The position numbers were made by a program, and so were the translations under genes. Below are positions 20,991 to 30,050 of a stretch of DNA of 64,000 nt, piece after piece; within the stretch, counting starts at the first letter, position 1, and each line of letters begins with the position of its first letter. A model generated the notes under the pieces. It was not told the DNA's origin, did not search any database, and saw only the letters and a program-made list of their open reading frames with translations. The DNA lies in the NCBI RefSeq assembly GCF_000235365.1, contig NC_016451.1:682001-746000 (forward strand). The letters are read 5' to 3'. Source of the DNA: Eremothecium cymbalariae DBVPG#7215 (taxonomy: Eukaryota > Ascomycota > Saccharomycetes > Saccharomycetales > Saccharomycetaceae).

Positions 20991-22931
20991 TTACCCCAAT
21001 ATATTATTAGTGAACCTGAAAAGTTCCTCCTCAAATGCATCCCTTGGCAATGGTGGATTAGGGGTAGAATTAGATTGAAAGGCAGTATTTTTAAAATTTT
21101 CTATTATTTCACCAACAGAAGATATCATGCCAGTCAGTCCAACATCGAAAAAAGTTCCATTATGTGGCCTGTTTATCCAGTGGCAGTCTCTTTCGACTTG
21201 TTCATCTATAGGTGAGTCAGCATGATTTCCGACAGGATAAGAATTTTCTGTCCCATTAAAATGATTTTGAACCAAGTGATCTACCACAGACCAGCCATAG
21301 GCATTCACAAACCTTCTCCTAACAATTATATTGTTATGTGCATCTGGTTTCAAATTGACTATTACCTTTCTCCAAGTTAACCCTCGATGCCATTTTTTAG
21401 CCATTTCTTCTTCCAATTGCTTATATTGATCCCCATTTCCAAGATTTAATAATGAATCCCAAAAACTTTTTGAAGGTGAAGAATTTGGTTCAGGGATGTC
21501 ATCCTCAGAATACATCTTGTCATGTAATATAATATTCGGTCTTGAAGAAGGATCCATGATATACGTTTTGTCCGGCAGTGGAGGAAGCAAAACAGACATC
21601 ACAGATTCAAGTATAGAGCCCTTGGGGATAGCAGAGTCTCCTTGAAGTTGAGGTGCTAATAAATTTATGACCTTTATTAATGGGTTAAAAAGCGTTTTCG
21701 TAAAGAAATTTTGGCTATCGGACCTGTAATAAGAATTATTCTTAAGCTGACTCAAGACATCATCATAATCTAGATAAAGAAGTGCTGAAGTGTAAAGAGG
21801 AACGATTCCATCATTTGTAGCATTAGCATATAATGTCCTCTTCTGAAACTTTTTTAAGGCATTCCTTGTGATCGGTCCCGGTAGATCGTACAATAATGGG
21901 CTTTCTTGATTTGAAGCTACCTGTAATCTCAAATCTTGACCAGTTTTGCCAACAATTCCCATAGATAAAAACATATTAACATAAACAGGGTTGTTTGTTA
22001 CAAGACCCAATAGTGGCGAGGCTAGAGTGACAAAATTCACTGGCTGAACTGTATCAAAAAACCACGGATAGTTTACCGAAATATAGGCGATAGCAAAGGT
22101 TTGCGTTAAGCCACCTAAGGAATGACCAATGAACGATATTTTTTTAACCCTTTTATTATATAGCTGTTTCACAATATGTTCTGCTAACCTGGTTCCCAAA
22201 AATTTGATGCCCTTTTCAGTCTTGCATATATTATCCATAAAACCTTTAACAATTAATAACTCATTAGGATAGTGTCGTTGAGCATCTTCTATCTGTTCCT
22301 TCAAATAGTTGAGATCTGCAGTGATGTTTGAATGTAATCCATGTGTAAGGATTACTAAATGTTCAGGTTTTAAACAATCATCAAATATTTGTTGTGGCAA
22401 ATTCCAGAGATCTAAAGTCGTTTGTCGATTAACCGTAATTCTATTACTAAAAGAGCCAGCTGTCGGTTCAAGCGCAATATCTTCGCTTATGGCTTCCTTG
22501 GATGTCGCAATCGTGATTTCAAACGCAATTTGGGTGTTAGAAGTAAATATAATCTGACTGATAACTTCAACTATCCAAAAATACTTTTTTTGTAGCTTGT
22601 GTAATGATAACTCTGCAATAAATTCCTGCTGAGGTTGAATTGTTGAATCAAACTGTGGCTGATCCGCTGAAGCAAATAGCTTTTGCGAATGATGGTATTC
22701 TTTTGTTCTTACATCACAATATAATACATAAGGTCCCATCAAATATGCCGCTCTATATGTCAAGTTTGAAATGTTCTTTACTTTCACCCATAAAGACCCG
22801 AAGTCCAAGTCCTCCGGTAAATCATCATCATCATCATAGAAATCATAAGCAAAATAATACCTCTCAAGTTCACCAATTTTAACGGACGACCTGTAATGAT
22901 ATAAAAATATAGGATTATCTTCAGAGGCCAT
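20991..22931 (-). CDS. ROG1: Lipase-like protein Rog1
   Basis: Alpha/beta hydrolase of the DUF676 (putative serine esterase) family; S. cerevisiae Rog1 acts as a monoacylglycerol lipase. The 646-residue product (S. cerevisiae 685) has the oxyanion-region strand LVILTHGLHSN at about 192-202 and the nucleophile elbow GHSLGG at 269-274 with Ser271. The remaining triad residues are not assigned. S. cerevisiae has a duplicate, YDL109C, beside KIN28; here a single copy lies between TIP20 and MRF1, two genes from KIN28, fitting a pre-duplication arrangement. Confidence 0.93.
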   Translation of the reverse strand: MASEDNPIFLYHYRSSVKIGELERYYFAYDFYDDDDDLPEDLDFGSLWVKVKNISNLTYRAAYLMGPYVLYCDVRTKEYHHSQKLFASADQPQFDSTIQPQQEFIAELSLHKLQKKYFWIVEVISQIIFTSNTQIAFEITIATSKEAISEDIALEPTAGSFSNRITVNRQTTLDLWNLPQQIFDDCLKPEHLVILTHGLHSNITADLNYLKEQIEDAQRHYPNELLIVKGFMDNICKTEKGIKFLGTRLAEHIVKQLYNKRVKKISFIGHSLGGLTQTFAIAYISVNYPWFFDTVQPVNFVTLASPLLGLVTNNPVYVNMFLSMGIVGKTGQDLRLQVASNQESPLLYDLPGPITRNALKKFQKRTLYANATNDGIVPLYTSALLYLDYDDVLSQLKNNSYYRSDSQNFFTKTLFNPLIKVINLLAPQLQGDSAIPKGSILESVMSVLLPPLPDKTYIMDPSSRPNIILHDKMYSEDDIPEPNSSPSKSFWDSLLNLGNGDQYKQLEEEMAKKWHRGLTWRKVIVNLKPDAHNNIIVRRRFVNAYGWSVVDHLVQNHFNGTENSYPVGNHADSPIDEQVERDCHWINRPHNGTFFDVGLTGMISSVGEIIENFKNTAFQSNSTPNPPLPRDAFEEELFRFTNNILG

Positions 22932-23223
22932 TATAGGTGGCCAACGTAAAACTATAATAGCAGTTTCTGCGTATATATCATATGGGTATGGATCGAGCTT
23001 TGTTTGTGTTTCAGAAGTAACAAATCGCTGCGGGTTATTGAATTTTCGCCCGGTCCCTCAAATGTGTGAAGTTGATGCACAATAAATGAATCATACCTAT
23101 AGTTGTTTACAGCTACTTCAAGCAAAAGGTTAAACATATATATCCTCTTCATTTCCCGTTCTTACGTCATTATACTATTCTAGTTCATTCTATTTACATG
23201 TGATTACTTAAAGAGTATATTAT

Positions 23224-24423
23224 TCACTGTGTATGACTAGAGATATCCATCTCCAATAGCATCCTTCCGGCTTTAACCTCATCATCGTTTTTTTCGACTG
23301 CTGATATTAAGTCATCCAACCTTTCACCAGCCATAATTCCATTCAAGTCGTAGAGCGTATATCCGCATCGGTGGTCAGTAACGCGGTTCTGGGGGTAATT
23401 ATATGTTCTTATCTTATCAGATCTGCCAGTTGAAGAGACTTGATCTTTCCTGGCGCTCCTTTCCTGAGCTTCTTTTTCCTTAAGTTCTCTTTCCGCCAGT
23501 TTTGCACGCAATATCTGGAATGCTTTGGCTTTGTTTCTATGTTGAGATCGTTCCTCTTGCATAGATATAACGATACCGGATGGGTAGTGAGTAAGGCGGA
23601 CAGCTGAATCTGTAGTATTGACATGCTGTCCACCTTTACCGCCTGCCCTCATGACATCAATCCTTATTTCGTCTGGTTTAAATGTCCTTTCATAGCTTGC
23701 TACAGAAGACTCATCACCCATCTGTGGTAAGACAACTACTGCTGCAGTTGACGTATGTGTCCTACCTTTAGCCTCTGTGGCAGGTATTCTTTGGACACGA
23801 TGTACTCCTGCTTCATATTTCAATCTATCATAGGATCCAGGTTGGTCAATGCTTAGGATAGCTTCAGATAGACCAGAACCACTGCAGTTTTTAGTGCTCG
23901 ACGTAATGCTCCACTTCCATCTGTGATATTGAGCATAATTTATGTACATGTGTAGCAGATCTTGAGTAAAAATCATTGCCTCCACCCCCCCAACACCTGG
24001 TCTAAATTCTAAAATGCAAGGTTTATCGGCGAATGGATGCGGTGGAAGTAATTTATTAAGAAGTTTATCTGCTGCATTAACGAGTGTTGGGAGTAATTCA
24101 TTTAGCTCAAGCTGTGCATCATCTTTCAGACTTGGGTCTTCATTGACCATATGATTTAATTCCTTATAATTTGCCAAGTTGGCTTGATACGTATTAAAAG
24201 CATCCGCAATTGAAGATAGTCTGGAATATACCTTTTGTTCTTCTAAGTCGAATCCTGTATTTTTGGACAATAACAATTCTAACTTCTTAAACTCTATCAC
24301 GTATTTCTCAGCTCTCTTTGTTAACGATGGATGCAATTCTTTAAATTCCAAAGCTTGAGATTGCCATCGAACTTGTTTCCATGCAATACTTCTGAGCAAG
24401 GGCTTCCACATTCTAGATAGCAT
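23224..24423 (-). CDS. MRF1: Mitochondrial peptide chain release factor Mrf1
   Basis: Class I release factor that ends translation in mitochondria at UAA and UAG. The 399-residue product (S. cerevisiae 413) starts with a basic, Ser/Arg/Trp-containing N-terminus typical of a mitochondrial presequence (MLSRMWKPLLRSIAWKQVRW). The peptidyl-tRNA hydrolysis motif GGQ is at 264-266 within RAGGKGGQHVNTTDSAVRLTH, and the region around EFRPGVGGVEA and HRVQRIPATEAKGR matches the codon-recognition and linker parts of the prfA-like family. Its order next to ROG1 is that of YGL143C-YGL144C. Confidence 0.96.
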   Translation of the reverse strand: MLSRMWKPLLRSIAWKQVRWQSQALEFKELHPSLTKRAEKYVIEFKKLELLLSKNTGFDLEEQKVYSRLSSIADAFNTYQANLANYKELNHMVNEDPSLKDDAQLELNELLPTLVNAADKLLNKLLPPHPFADKPCILEFRPGVGGVEAMIFTQDLLHMYINYAQYHRWKWSITSSTKNCSGSGLSEAILSIDQPGSYDRLKYEAGVHRVQRIPATEAKGRTHTSTAAVVVLPQMGDESSVASYERTFKPDEIRIDVMRAGGKGGQHVNTTDSAVRLTHYPSGIVISMQEERSQHRNKAKAFQILRAKLAERELKEKEAQERSARKDQVSSTGRSDKIRTYNYPQNRVTDHRCGYTLYDLNGIMAGERLDDLISAVEKNDDEVKAGRMLLEMDISSHTQ

Positions 24424-24550
24424 CTTACTACTACCTGCTTAGCTGTTTTGCTCTACAGCTTCTTCGCTTGTATGCGAGCGTATGTGTATGAACAAAAGAG
24501 AAGATCAATAAAACGTGAAAAGTCCTTTCTTTTGATTTCTAGCAACAAGA

Positions 24551-24583
24551 ATGGACAATACACGACAACAAAATGACTTCTGA
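24551..24583 (+). other. Upstream ORF overlapping the KIN28 start
   Basis: An ATG at 24551 opens a 10-codon frame ending in TGA at 24581-24583. It overlaps the KIN28 start codon (24573) in a different frame, so a message that begins upstream would have KIN28 initiation hindered. Whether the transcript includes it is unknown. Confidence 0.4.
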
Positions 24584-25570
24584 AAAATATACCAAAAGTA
24601 CGTTTAATAATCTGTCACTATAGACTTGAGATCTAACTTATTGAAATCTAATGACTAACTTTATTCAACTTTAGCCAAGAAGGTAGGTGAAGGTACTTAT
24701 GCCGTTGTATATCTGGGTATAAAACAATCCGATGGACGGCAAATTGCCGTAAAGGAAATAAAAACGTCGCAATTTAAAGACGGACTTGATATGTCTGCTA
24801 TTAGAGAGGTCAAATATTTGCAAGAGATGAAACATATCAATGTTATTGAGTTGGTAGATCTATATATGGATCAAGACAACTTAAATTTGGTTCTTGAGTA
24901 CCTACCCGCTGATTTGGAAATGATAATCAAAGATAAATCTATTCTTTTTACTCAAGCTGATATAAAGTCTTGGATGTTAATGACGATAAGAGGAGTACAT
25001 CATTGTCATAGAAATTTTATTCTACACCGGGATTTGAAACCAAACAATTTACTACTGGCACCGGATGGTCAATTAAAACTAGCTGATTTTGGGTTAGCGC
25101 GAAGTATGGCAGCGCCACAAGAATTTCTAACCTCCAATGTTGTTACTAGGTGGTATAGAGCTCCTGAGTTACTCTTTGGTGCCAGACATTATACTTCTGC
25201 GATAGATATTTGGTCGGTAGGTGTGATATTCGCGGAACTTATGTTAAGAATTCCGTATTTACCGGGCAAAGACGACTTTGATCAAATAGATATTACATTT
25301 AGAGCCTTAGGAACTCCAACAGACAGAGAATGGCCTGAAATATCTTATTTTAGTGGTTACAACAAGCTTCAAATATACCCCCCCCCCTCCCGTGAAGAAA
25401 TGAGAGGCCGATTCATTGCTGCTACTGAAAATGCATTGAATCTAATGGGTGGCATGTTGACGATGAACCCACATAAGAGATGGGATTCTGTACAATGTTT
25501 AACAAGTCCATACTTTTTGGAACTTCCAGAACCAACTATTCCCCATGAGTTACCAAAGTTGCTAAACTAG
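24573..25570 (+). CDS. KIN28: TFIIH cyclin-dependent kinase Kin28 (spliced)
   Basis: CDK7-type kinase of TFIIH (with cyclin Ccl1 and Tfb3) that phosphorylates Ser5 of the RNA polymerase II C-terminal repeats. Two exons: 24573-24597 and 24675-25570. Joined, they give 306 residues, exactly the S. cerevisiae length, starting MTSEKYTKTKKVGEGTYAVV. Kinase elements: glycine loop VGEGTYAVV at 12-20, Lys35, HRDLKPNN at 126-133, DFG, activation Thr161 in TSNVVTRWYRAPE. The first 25 bases are recoverable only by splicing; without them the protein would lack the ATP loop. A run of nine C's (Pro codons) occurs at 25379-25387 with the frame intact. Synteny is YDL108W. Confidence 0.97.
24598..24674 (+). 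other. KIN28 intron
   Basis: 77 bases. The 5' splice site is GTACGT, the likely branch point is GACTAAC at 24653-24659, and the 3' site is TTTAG. Splicing splits a Thr codon (A/CC, phase 1). The branch point lies about 15 bases from the acceptor. Retention leads to TAG within ten codons. KIN28 also has an early intron in S. cerevisiae. Confidence 0.9.
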
Positions 25571-25608
25571 TGTATATAAATTGTAAATATATAATTTCAA
25601 ATAATACA

Positions 25609-26817
25609 TCAACCGTGATAAATGTTTTTGATGTATCGGGCGATTGCAATAGAAGATGTCAGGCCAGGAGACTCAATACCCAGTAAATTAACAAATCCAG
25701 GAAAATTCTCCTCCTCTTTTATATAGAAATCGTGGAATTCTTCATCATCATGTCTAGAAAGTTTGGGACGAATGCCACAATAATCAGGTTGTATATTTTG
25801 AATATGAACATGAGGATAGTAAGTTCGAATTGCTTCACATGCTGAGAATATGTTTTTGTAACTTGTTGAATAATTATCAGGAGAATCAATATATTCTAAG
25901 TCGGGGCCAAATCTTATTTGATTAGTCAAATCAATGGTTAAATGAGTACCAAGAGACTTGCCATTTTTAGGCGGTACAGGATAAATTAATCGGGAAACTG
26001 GAGGACCTGGTTGAGTCAACTTGAAATAAGTGCCCTTTGCAAAATACTGTCTTTTATGCCTTTGTGAAGGTAGAATAAAATTGCATATCTTATCTGCATA
26101 TAGGCCAGCTGCATTTACAACATTTTCGACCACGATTTCTACTTCATCGCCAGTGCCATTTATAGCATCTTCAGATCTTATAATATAGCAACTGCCGTAT
26201 CGCTGAAGTCCAGTCACTTCTGTACCGAGGGCTACCTCACCATTGTTAATTTCTATTTGCAGATGTAAATAGTTGATCAGAGAATGGGAATCTATGATCC
26301 CTGACGAAGAAGAGCTTAAAGCACATCGCTCAACATGAATTGAGGGTTCCACCAACTTTAATTTATTTGACTGAAGCATCTCCACTTCCAAGTTCAAATC
26401 GTATTTCGCTCGCGAATACAAATTTTCCAGGTACATTTCTTCAATATCATTCTGTGCTATTATCCATTTACCACACTTATGCCAAGTGATACCTGTAGCC
26501 GTAGGATTCAACTCAGAATAAATAATGCGATTGCCCTCAATACAAAGTTTAGACTTTAGGGAATCTTTCGGGTAATACAAACCGGCATGAATAACTTCAC
26601 TATTACGACTTGATGTTTCCATTCCAAGTCTAGGATGTTTTTCTAATAACAATATTTTATTAGTTGCAACCTTACTCAGCTCTGCAGCAATTGCTAAACC
26701 AACAACTCCCCCTCCAATAATAGCATGTGAATAGTGTACTGCAGGGGCTGGATTACTGGTTAAACACCTGATATCTACAGACCGCCCAGCATTACTTAGC
26801 AACGTATTCCTCAACAT
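25609..26817 (-). CDS. FAD-dependent L-2-hydroxyglutarate dehydrogenase-like oxidoreductase
   Basis: DAO-type FAD oxidoreductase of the L2HGDH/LhgO family, which oxidises L-2-hydroxyglutarate to 2-oxoglutarate, usually in mitochondria. From the ATG at 26817 the product is 402 residues; an in-frame GTG further upstream is not a likely yeast start. A basic, Ser-rich leader (MLRNTLLSNAGRSVDIR) resembles a mitochondrial presequence. It is followed by the dinucleotide motif IIGGGVVGLAIAAELS at about 34-49, the family hallmark SSRNSEVIHAGLYYP, NAAGLYAD and C-terminal GIESPGLTSSIAIARYI. I know of no S. cerevisiae orthologue (Dld2/Dld3 act on the D form and are unrelated). It sits between KIN28 and MSS2, which are adjacent in S. 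cerevisiae. Confidence 0.87.
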   Translation of the reverse strand: MLRNTLLSNAGRSVDIRCLTSNPAPAVHYSHAIIGGGVVGLAIAAELSKVATNKILLLEKHPRLGMETSSRNSEVIHAGLYYPKDSLKSKLCIEGNRIIYSELNPTATGITWHKCGKWIIAQNDIEEMYLENLYSRAKYDLNLEVEMLQSNKLKLVEPSIHVERCALSSSSSGIIDSHSLINYLHLQIEINNGEVALGTEVTGLQRYGSCYIIRSEDAINGTGDEVEIVVENVVNAAGLYADKICNFILPSQRHKRQYFAKGTYFKLTQPGPPVSRLIYPVPPKNGKSLGTHLTIDLTNQIRFGPDLEYIDSPDNYSTSYKNIFSACEAIRTYYPHVHIQNIQPDYCGIRPKLSRHDDEEFHDFYIKEEENFPGFVNLLGIESPGLTSSIAIARYIKNIYHG

Positions 26818-26942
26818 CACGTTTAAGGGTACCACTATACTGGTAAGAATCTGAATTTTTCATTAGAACTTCAAATCTGAAAAATCATTAAAGTTCAAAA
26901 ATTTTCACCACAGGACATACTTCATCGCATAAGAAGCCATTT

Positions 26943-27002
26943 ATGGGTAATAATGGCAAGCGGTCCTCTAGCGGGGATGAATTTTCGCCATTTATCAGGT
27001 AG
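26943..27002 (+). other. Upstream ORF overlapping the MSS2 start
   Basis: An ATG 10 bases before the MSS2 ATG opens a 20-codon frame (stop TAG 27000-27002) that overlaps the beginning of MSS2 in another frame. It also covers the second in-frame MSS2 ATG at 26977. Confidence 0.35.
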
Positions 27003-28119
27003 ATTTGCTGTAAAATGTACGCTTTCTACCAAATCATACTCCAGACCGCCGTTCTACGATGTACTTCCTCCAAATAAGATGATGAAACGAATATTATTTG
27101 AGTTGGATAGCAGGTTAACGCTTTCCAAGTTGTATCCATTATATAAACAAGTATATGAAAGTATGGATTCTACAAACCCTTCCATTAATTTATCTTCTGG
27201 AATAAATGCTACTGATTTGATGATAATGAAAAAGGCTCTTGAGAAAATTAGATATAAATCAAAAAGCATAAATAAGAATTTATTAGCTTTGGAAAATGAA
27301 CTACTGTATAAAGCAGCAGAGCTGGGGGATAATAATGCAGTAAGTTTATTAGCTTTCGATGTGCTAAACCATCCTTCAGATAATTGTGAAAAAGAAGTGA
27401 AACATGCGAAGGAACTTATAAAACAATTGCACCTCTCTAATCACCCATTGTCCCTTAAACTTATGGGTGATTTCGCTTTGAAGAATAATAATGATGAAGT
27501 AGCCGAACAATACTTTTTGAAATTTCTGCACTTTGAAAAGGATACCTCTTTGGCAGGTGAAGTCTATGGACAATTAGGTAAAATATTCCTTCGAAAGCCA
27601 ATCCTTGCAGCTGCCGAAGAATATTTCCTCAAATCTATAAAATATTGTACATTGGAATATTCTGTCCACTCCTATTTCTATCTAGGGCAATTGTACATTA
27701 GTTCAGATCCAATCAAAGCCAAAGCATTGACTGAGTCAGCGGCAACACAAGGCTTTCGGGAGTCTTTTATGGTGTTGGGCAACCTTGAAATGAACTATTT
27801 TTCTGATTTCAGCAAAGCGCTGGAATGGTTTAAGTTGGGAATGGAACTATCTGATATTGAATGTTTCATTGGAGGATTTGATTGTGCAATTAAGATGAAA
27901 GATTTCAACATTGCTAAGAAATGCCTAAATAGCATGACAAAACTCGTCAATGCAAATTCTGACCACCATCAATTCTACCAGACTTTCCTAAACCATCGCG
28001 AAGATAAAATCAAGTATCTAGAAAAGCAGTTAGCATCTTCACAGTCTCTTACTAATACTGTACGAAAATCGAAAATTCCAGATCCCGAGGTTCCCACAAA
28101 CGATAGATGGAATATATGA
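26953..28119 (+). CDS. MSS2: Mitochondrial Cox2 export factor Mss2
   Basis: Peripheral protein on the matrix face of the inner mitochondrial membrane, needed to move the C-terminal tail of Cox2 across it. The 388-residue product (S. cerevisiae 351) has a basic N-terminus with Ser, Arg and Lys (from the second Met, MNFRHLSGRFAVK) that fits a presequence, then helical repeats of TPR/Sel1 type (for example AEQYFLKFLHF, AAEEYFLKSIKY). Either the ATG at 26953 or the one at 26977 could be used. It converges on GPI10 with a 20-base gap and is divergent from the dehydrogenase gene. Synteny is YDL107W; sequence similarity is modest, so position carries weight. Confidence 0.85.
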   Translation: MASGPLAGMNFRHLSGRFAVKCTLSTKSYSRPPFYDVLPPNKMMKRILFELDSRLTLSKLYPLYKQVYESMDSTNPSINLSSGINATDLMIMKKALEKIRYKSKSINKNLLALENELLYKAAELGDNNAVSLLAFDVLNHPSDNCEKEVKHAKELIKQLHLSNHPLSLKLMGDFALKNNNDEVAEQYFLKFLHFEKDTSLAGEVYGQLGKIFLRKPILAAAEEYFLKSIKYCTLEYSVHSYFYLGQLYISSDPIKAKALTESAATQGFRESFMVLGNLEMNYFSDFSKALEWFKLGMELSDIECFIGGFDCAIKMKDFNIAKKCLNSMTKLVNANSDHHQFYQTFLNHREDKIKYLEKQLASSQSLTNTVRKSKIPDPEVPTNDRWNI

Positions 28120-28139
28120 TGCAGAAATTGCATAATAAA

Positions 28140-29930
28140 CTAAATTAAAGGTCGTTTATGATAAACGATAACGTCACCCCTTCTTCTGGAATCCCAATGC
28201 TGCAGGGTATTAAAAAATCTTGTGACTTCTTGATATTGACTATCCATCAAAAAGTCCTTCATAAAAATATTATCTAGGTGCTCAAAAATAATAAGATATT
28301 CTGGCCATTCGTAAGCATATTCTCTTCCAGGTGTCCTTAAATCTTCTCGAAATACAGGTGGGAAGTTTGTATAGATAAATTTCACAATATCATCATATAA
28401 GTGGTCGCTCTCATCCATATAATGACCTAATTTTTCAATTGCCGCTGAATCTTGTAATAAATGTAGGGGAGGATCACATGTTATAGCCCAGAGATCATCT
28501 ATATCATTTCTATGCAAATATGATTGCCAAGGTGTAGAATGGCAGGGCATAACAAATCCGACGCTTTTTGCTTTTGGTTGAAAGTGTAGATATTCCATAA
28601 CCAAAATAGTGCCAGATTCATTAAATGCACAGATAACTAAAGATGAAAACACTGCAACTGTAGGTAAAATCCACCAATACCATTTTAATTTTGAAAAGAT
28701 CCTAGAAATATCATTAGGATAATATTTATCAATCCAGTAGTAGCAATCCAAAGTAGTTAATGTAATGAGAAATGGCTGTAAAGGATAGAGAAAGCGGAAT
28801 TCTTTGTGAGCAATTAATGAATAGAAAAGAACATTAAAAAAAATAATAGCCTTAAATTGAATAATAGGATTAATAAACCTAAAACGTTCTGAACTAATCG
28901 GAAATTTCAGGTATAAGGAATGCATGAAGAATGGAATATTATACCCCAGTATTAACGGCAAGCTCTGGATTAAATGGAAATTCCAAGGCGATTTCCCATA
29001 AAATATTGATAAAGAACTGGTAAAGTTAAACTTCACAAATCTTAAGATTGGAAAAACGAGTTCACCATAGAAGTAGAAGTCAATGGCCGCATTTATGGCG
29101 GTTATTAGGAGCAACAAAACCACAACTTTAGCATACAAATAACTCAACGCAGACCATTTTTTGGCATGAACCAAGTTTAAAGTCAATAGCAAACCTAAGA
29201 GACCCCATATTAATACGCCTGTTGGGCGTTGCAGACATATAAACAACGCTAGCAAGACACTTTTAGTAAAGTCAAAAGTTCTAATATAATCCCCACCGGA
29301 CCAATCCCAATAATAGAGCGCAATGCTAGTCAAGATCATCTCAAATGAATTAATGAAGGTTCTTGTGATAAAGAAACAATTGAAAAAGTTAGTTAGAGTT
29401 AATAAGACTGTCAATTGGCAGACAGTGTTACTGTTACCCTTATTATCGTCTGACTTATTTAAAATCAATAAACTCATCTTTCTCACCAAGAGGACTGTAT
29501 AAAATTCACCGATAGCTGCCATTAATGCCATAAGGAATTTTGGGCCATAAATAGTTCCATAGTACTCAAACATATTTTTAACCTCTTCAGGGAAAGTTAC
29601 CATTTCGCTATACATCATATTGGCCAGATTATTCTCTGGAAATAATTGGTCCTTCATAAATGAAAACATGAATACAGCTAGTAAGACTATCTTGGAAGTA
29701 ATCCAGCTCACTATTTGAACAAAATAGTAAACTATTTCAAATAGTAATGGGAATGCATAACTTCGTAAACCAATTTTCCACTCCCAAGTAAGTTCACCAT
29801 ATCCAAATGCCTTCACATGTGCTGGTTCTAATGTCTGCCAAAATTCGTCAGGCTGGAAGTAACTTCTGGTAAAGAATGCATTTAACATACGCCAAATAAC
29901 CAAGACTTTCAGATAATCCTTTACCCTCAT
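28140..29930 (-). CDS. GPI10: GPI mannosyltransferase III Gpi10
   Basis: ER membrane enzyme that adds the third mannose of the glycosylphosphatidylinositol core from dolichol-phosphate-mannose (GT22 family, human PIG-B). The 596-residue product (S. cerevisiae 616) starts with the family signature FQPDEFWQTLEPAH at about 25-38 after the first hydrophobic stretch. It has many membrane segments, the AHKEFRFLYPLQPF motif, and a C-terminal soluble tail. The start Met lies just before MRVKDYLKVLVIWRML. It is divergent from HUL5 with only 120 bases between start codons, as in YGL142C/YGL141W. Confidence 0.95.
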   Translation of the reverse strand: MRVKDYLKVLVIWRMLNAFFTRSYFQPDEFWQTLEPAHVKAFGYGELTWEWKIGLRSYAFPLLFEIVYYFVQIVSWITSKIVLLAVFMFSFMKDQLFPENNLANMMYSEMVTFPEEVKNMFEYYGTIYGPKFLMALMAAIGEFYTVLLVRKMSLLILNKSDDNKGNSNTVCQLTVLLTLTNFFNCFFITRTFINSFEMILTSIALYYWDWSGGDYIRTFDFTKSVLLALFICLQRPTGVLIWGLLGLLLTLNLVHAKKWSALSYLYAKVVVLLLLITAINAAIDFYFYGELVFPILRFVKFNFTSSLSIFYGKSPWNFHLIQSLPLILGYNIPFFMHSLYLKFPISSERFRFINPIIQFKAIIFFNVLFYSLIAHKEFRFLYPLQPFLITLTTLDCYYWIDKYYPNDISRIFSKLKWYWWILPTVAVFSSLVICAFNESGTILVMEYLHFQPKAKSVGFVMPCHSTPWQSYLHRNDIDDLWAITCDPPLHLLQDSAAIEKLGHYMDESDHLYDDIVKFIYTNFPPVFREDLRTPGREYAYEWPEYLIIFEHLDNIFMKDFLMDSQYQEVTRFFNTLQHWDSRRRGDVIVYHKRPLI

Positions 29931-30050
29931 CTTTTGTTATGTTGTGTTTCGGCTGTTAAGGGCGATCTTATATTATGTACTTTTAGTGTGAAAACTTTCC
30001 TTACTTTCGTACTGCCACTTATAAATGTTTAGCACATTCAGCGTGTAGCC

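Noticed and set aside
26818..26835. GTG-initiated extension of the dehydrogenase gene
   Set aside because: Yeast nuclear genes start at ATG with rare exceptions; the ATG at 26817 begins a good mitochondrial leader.
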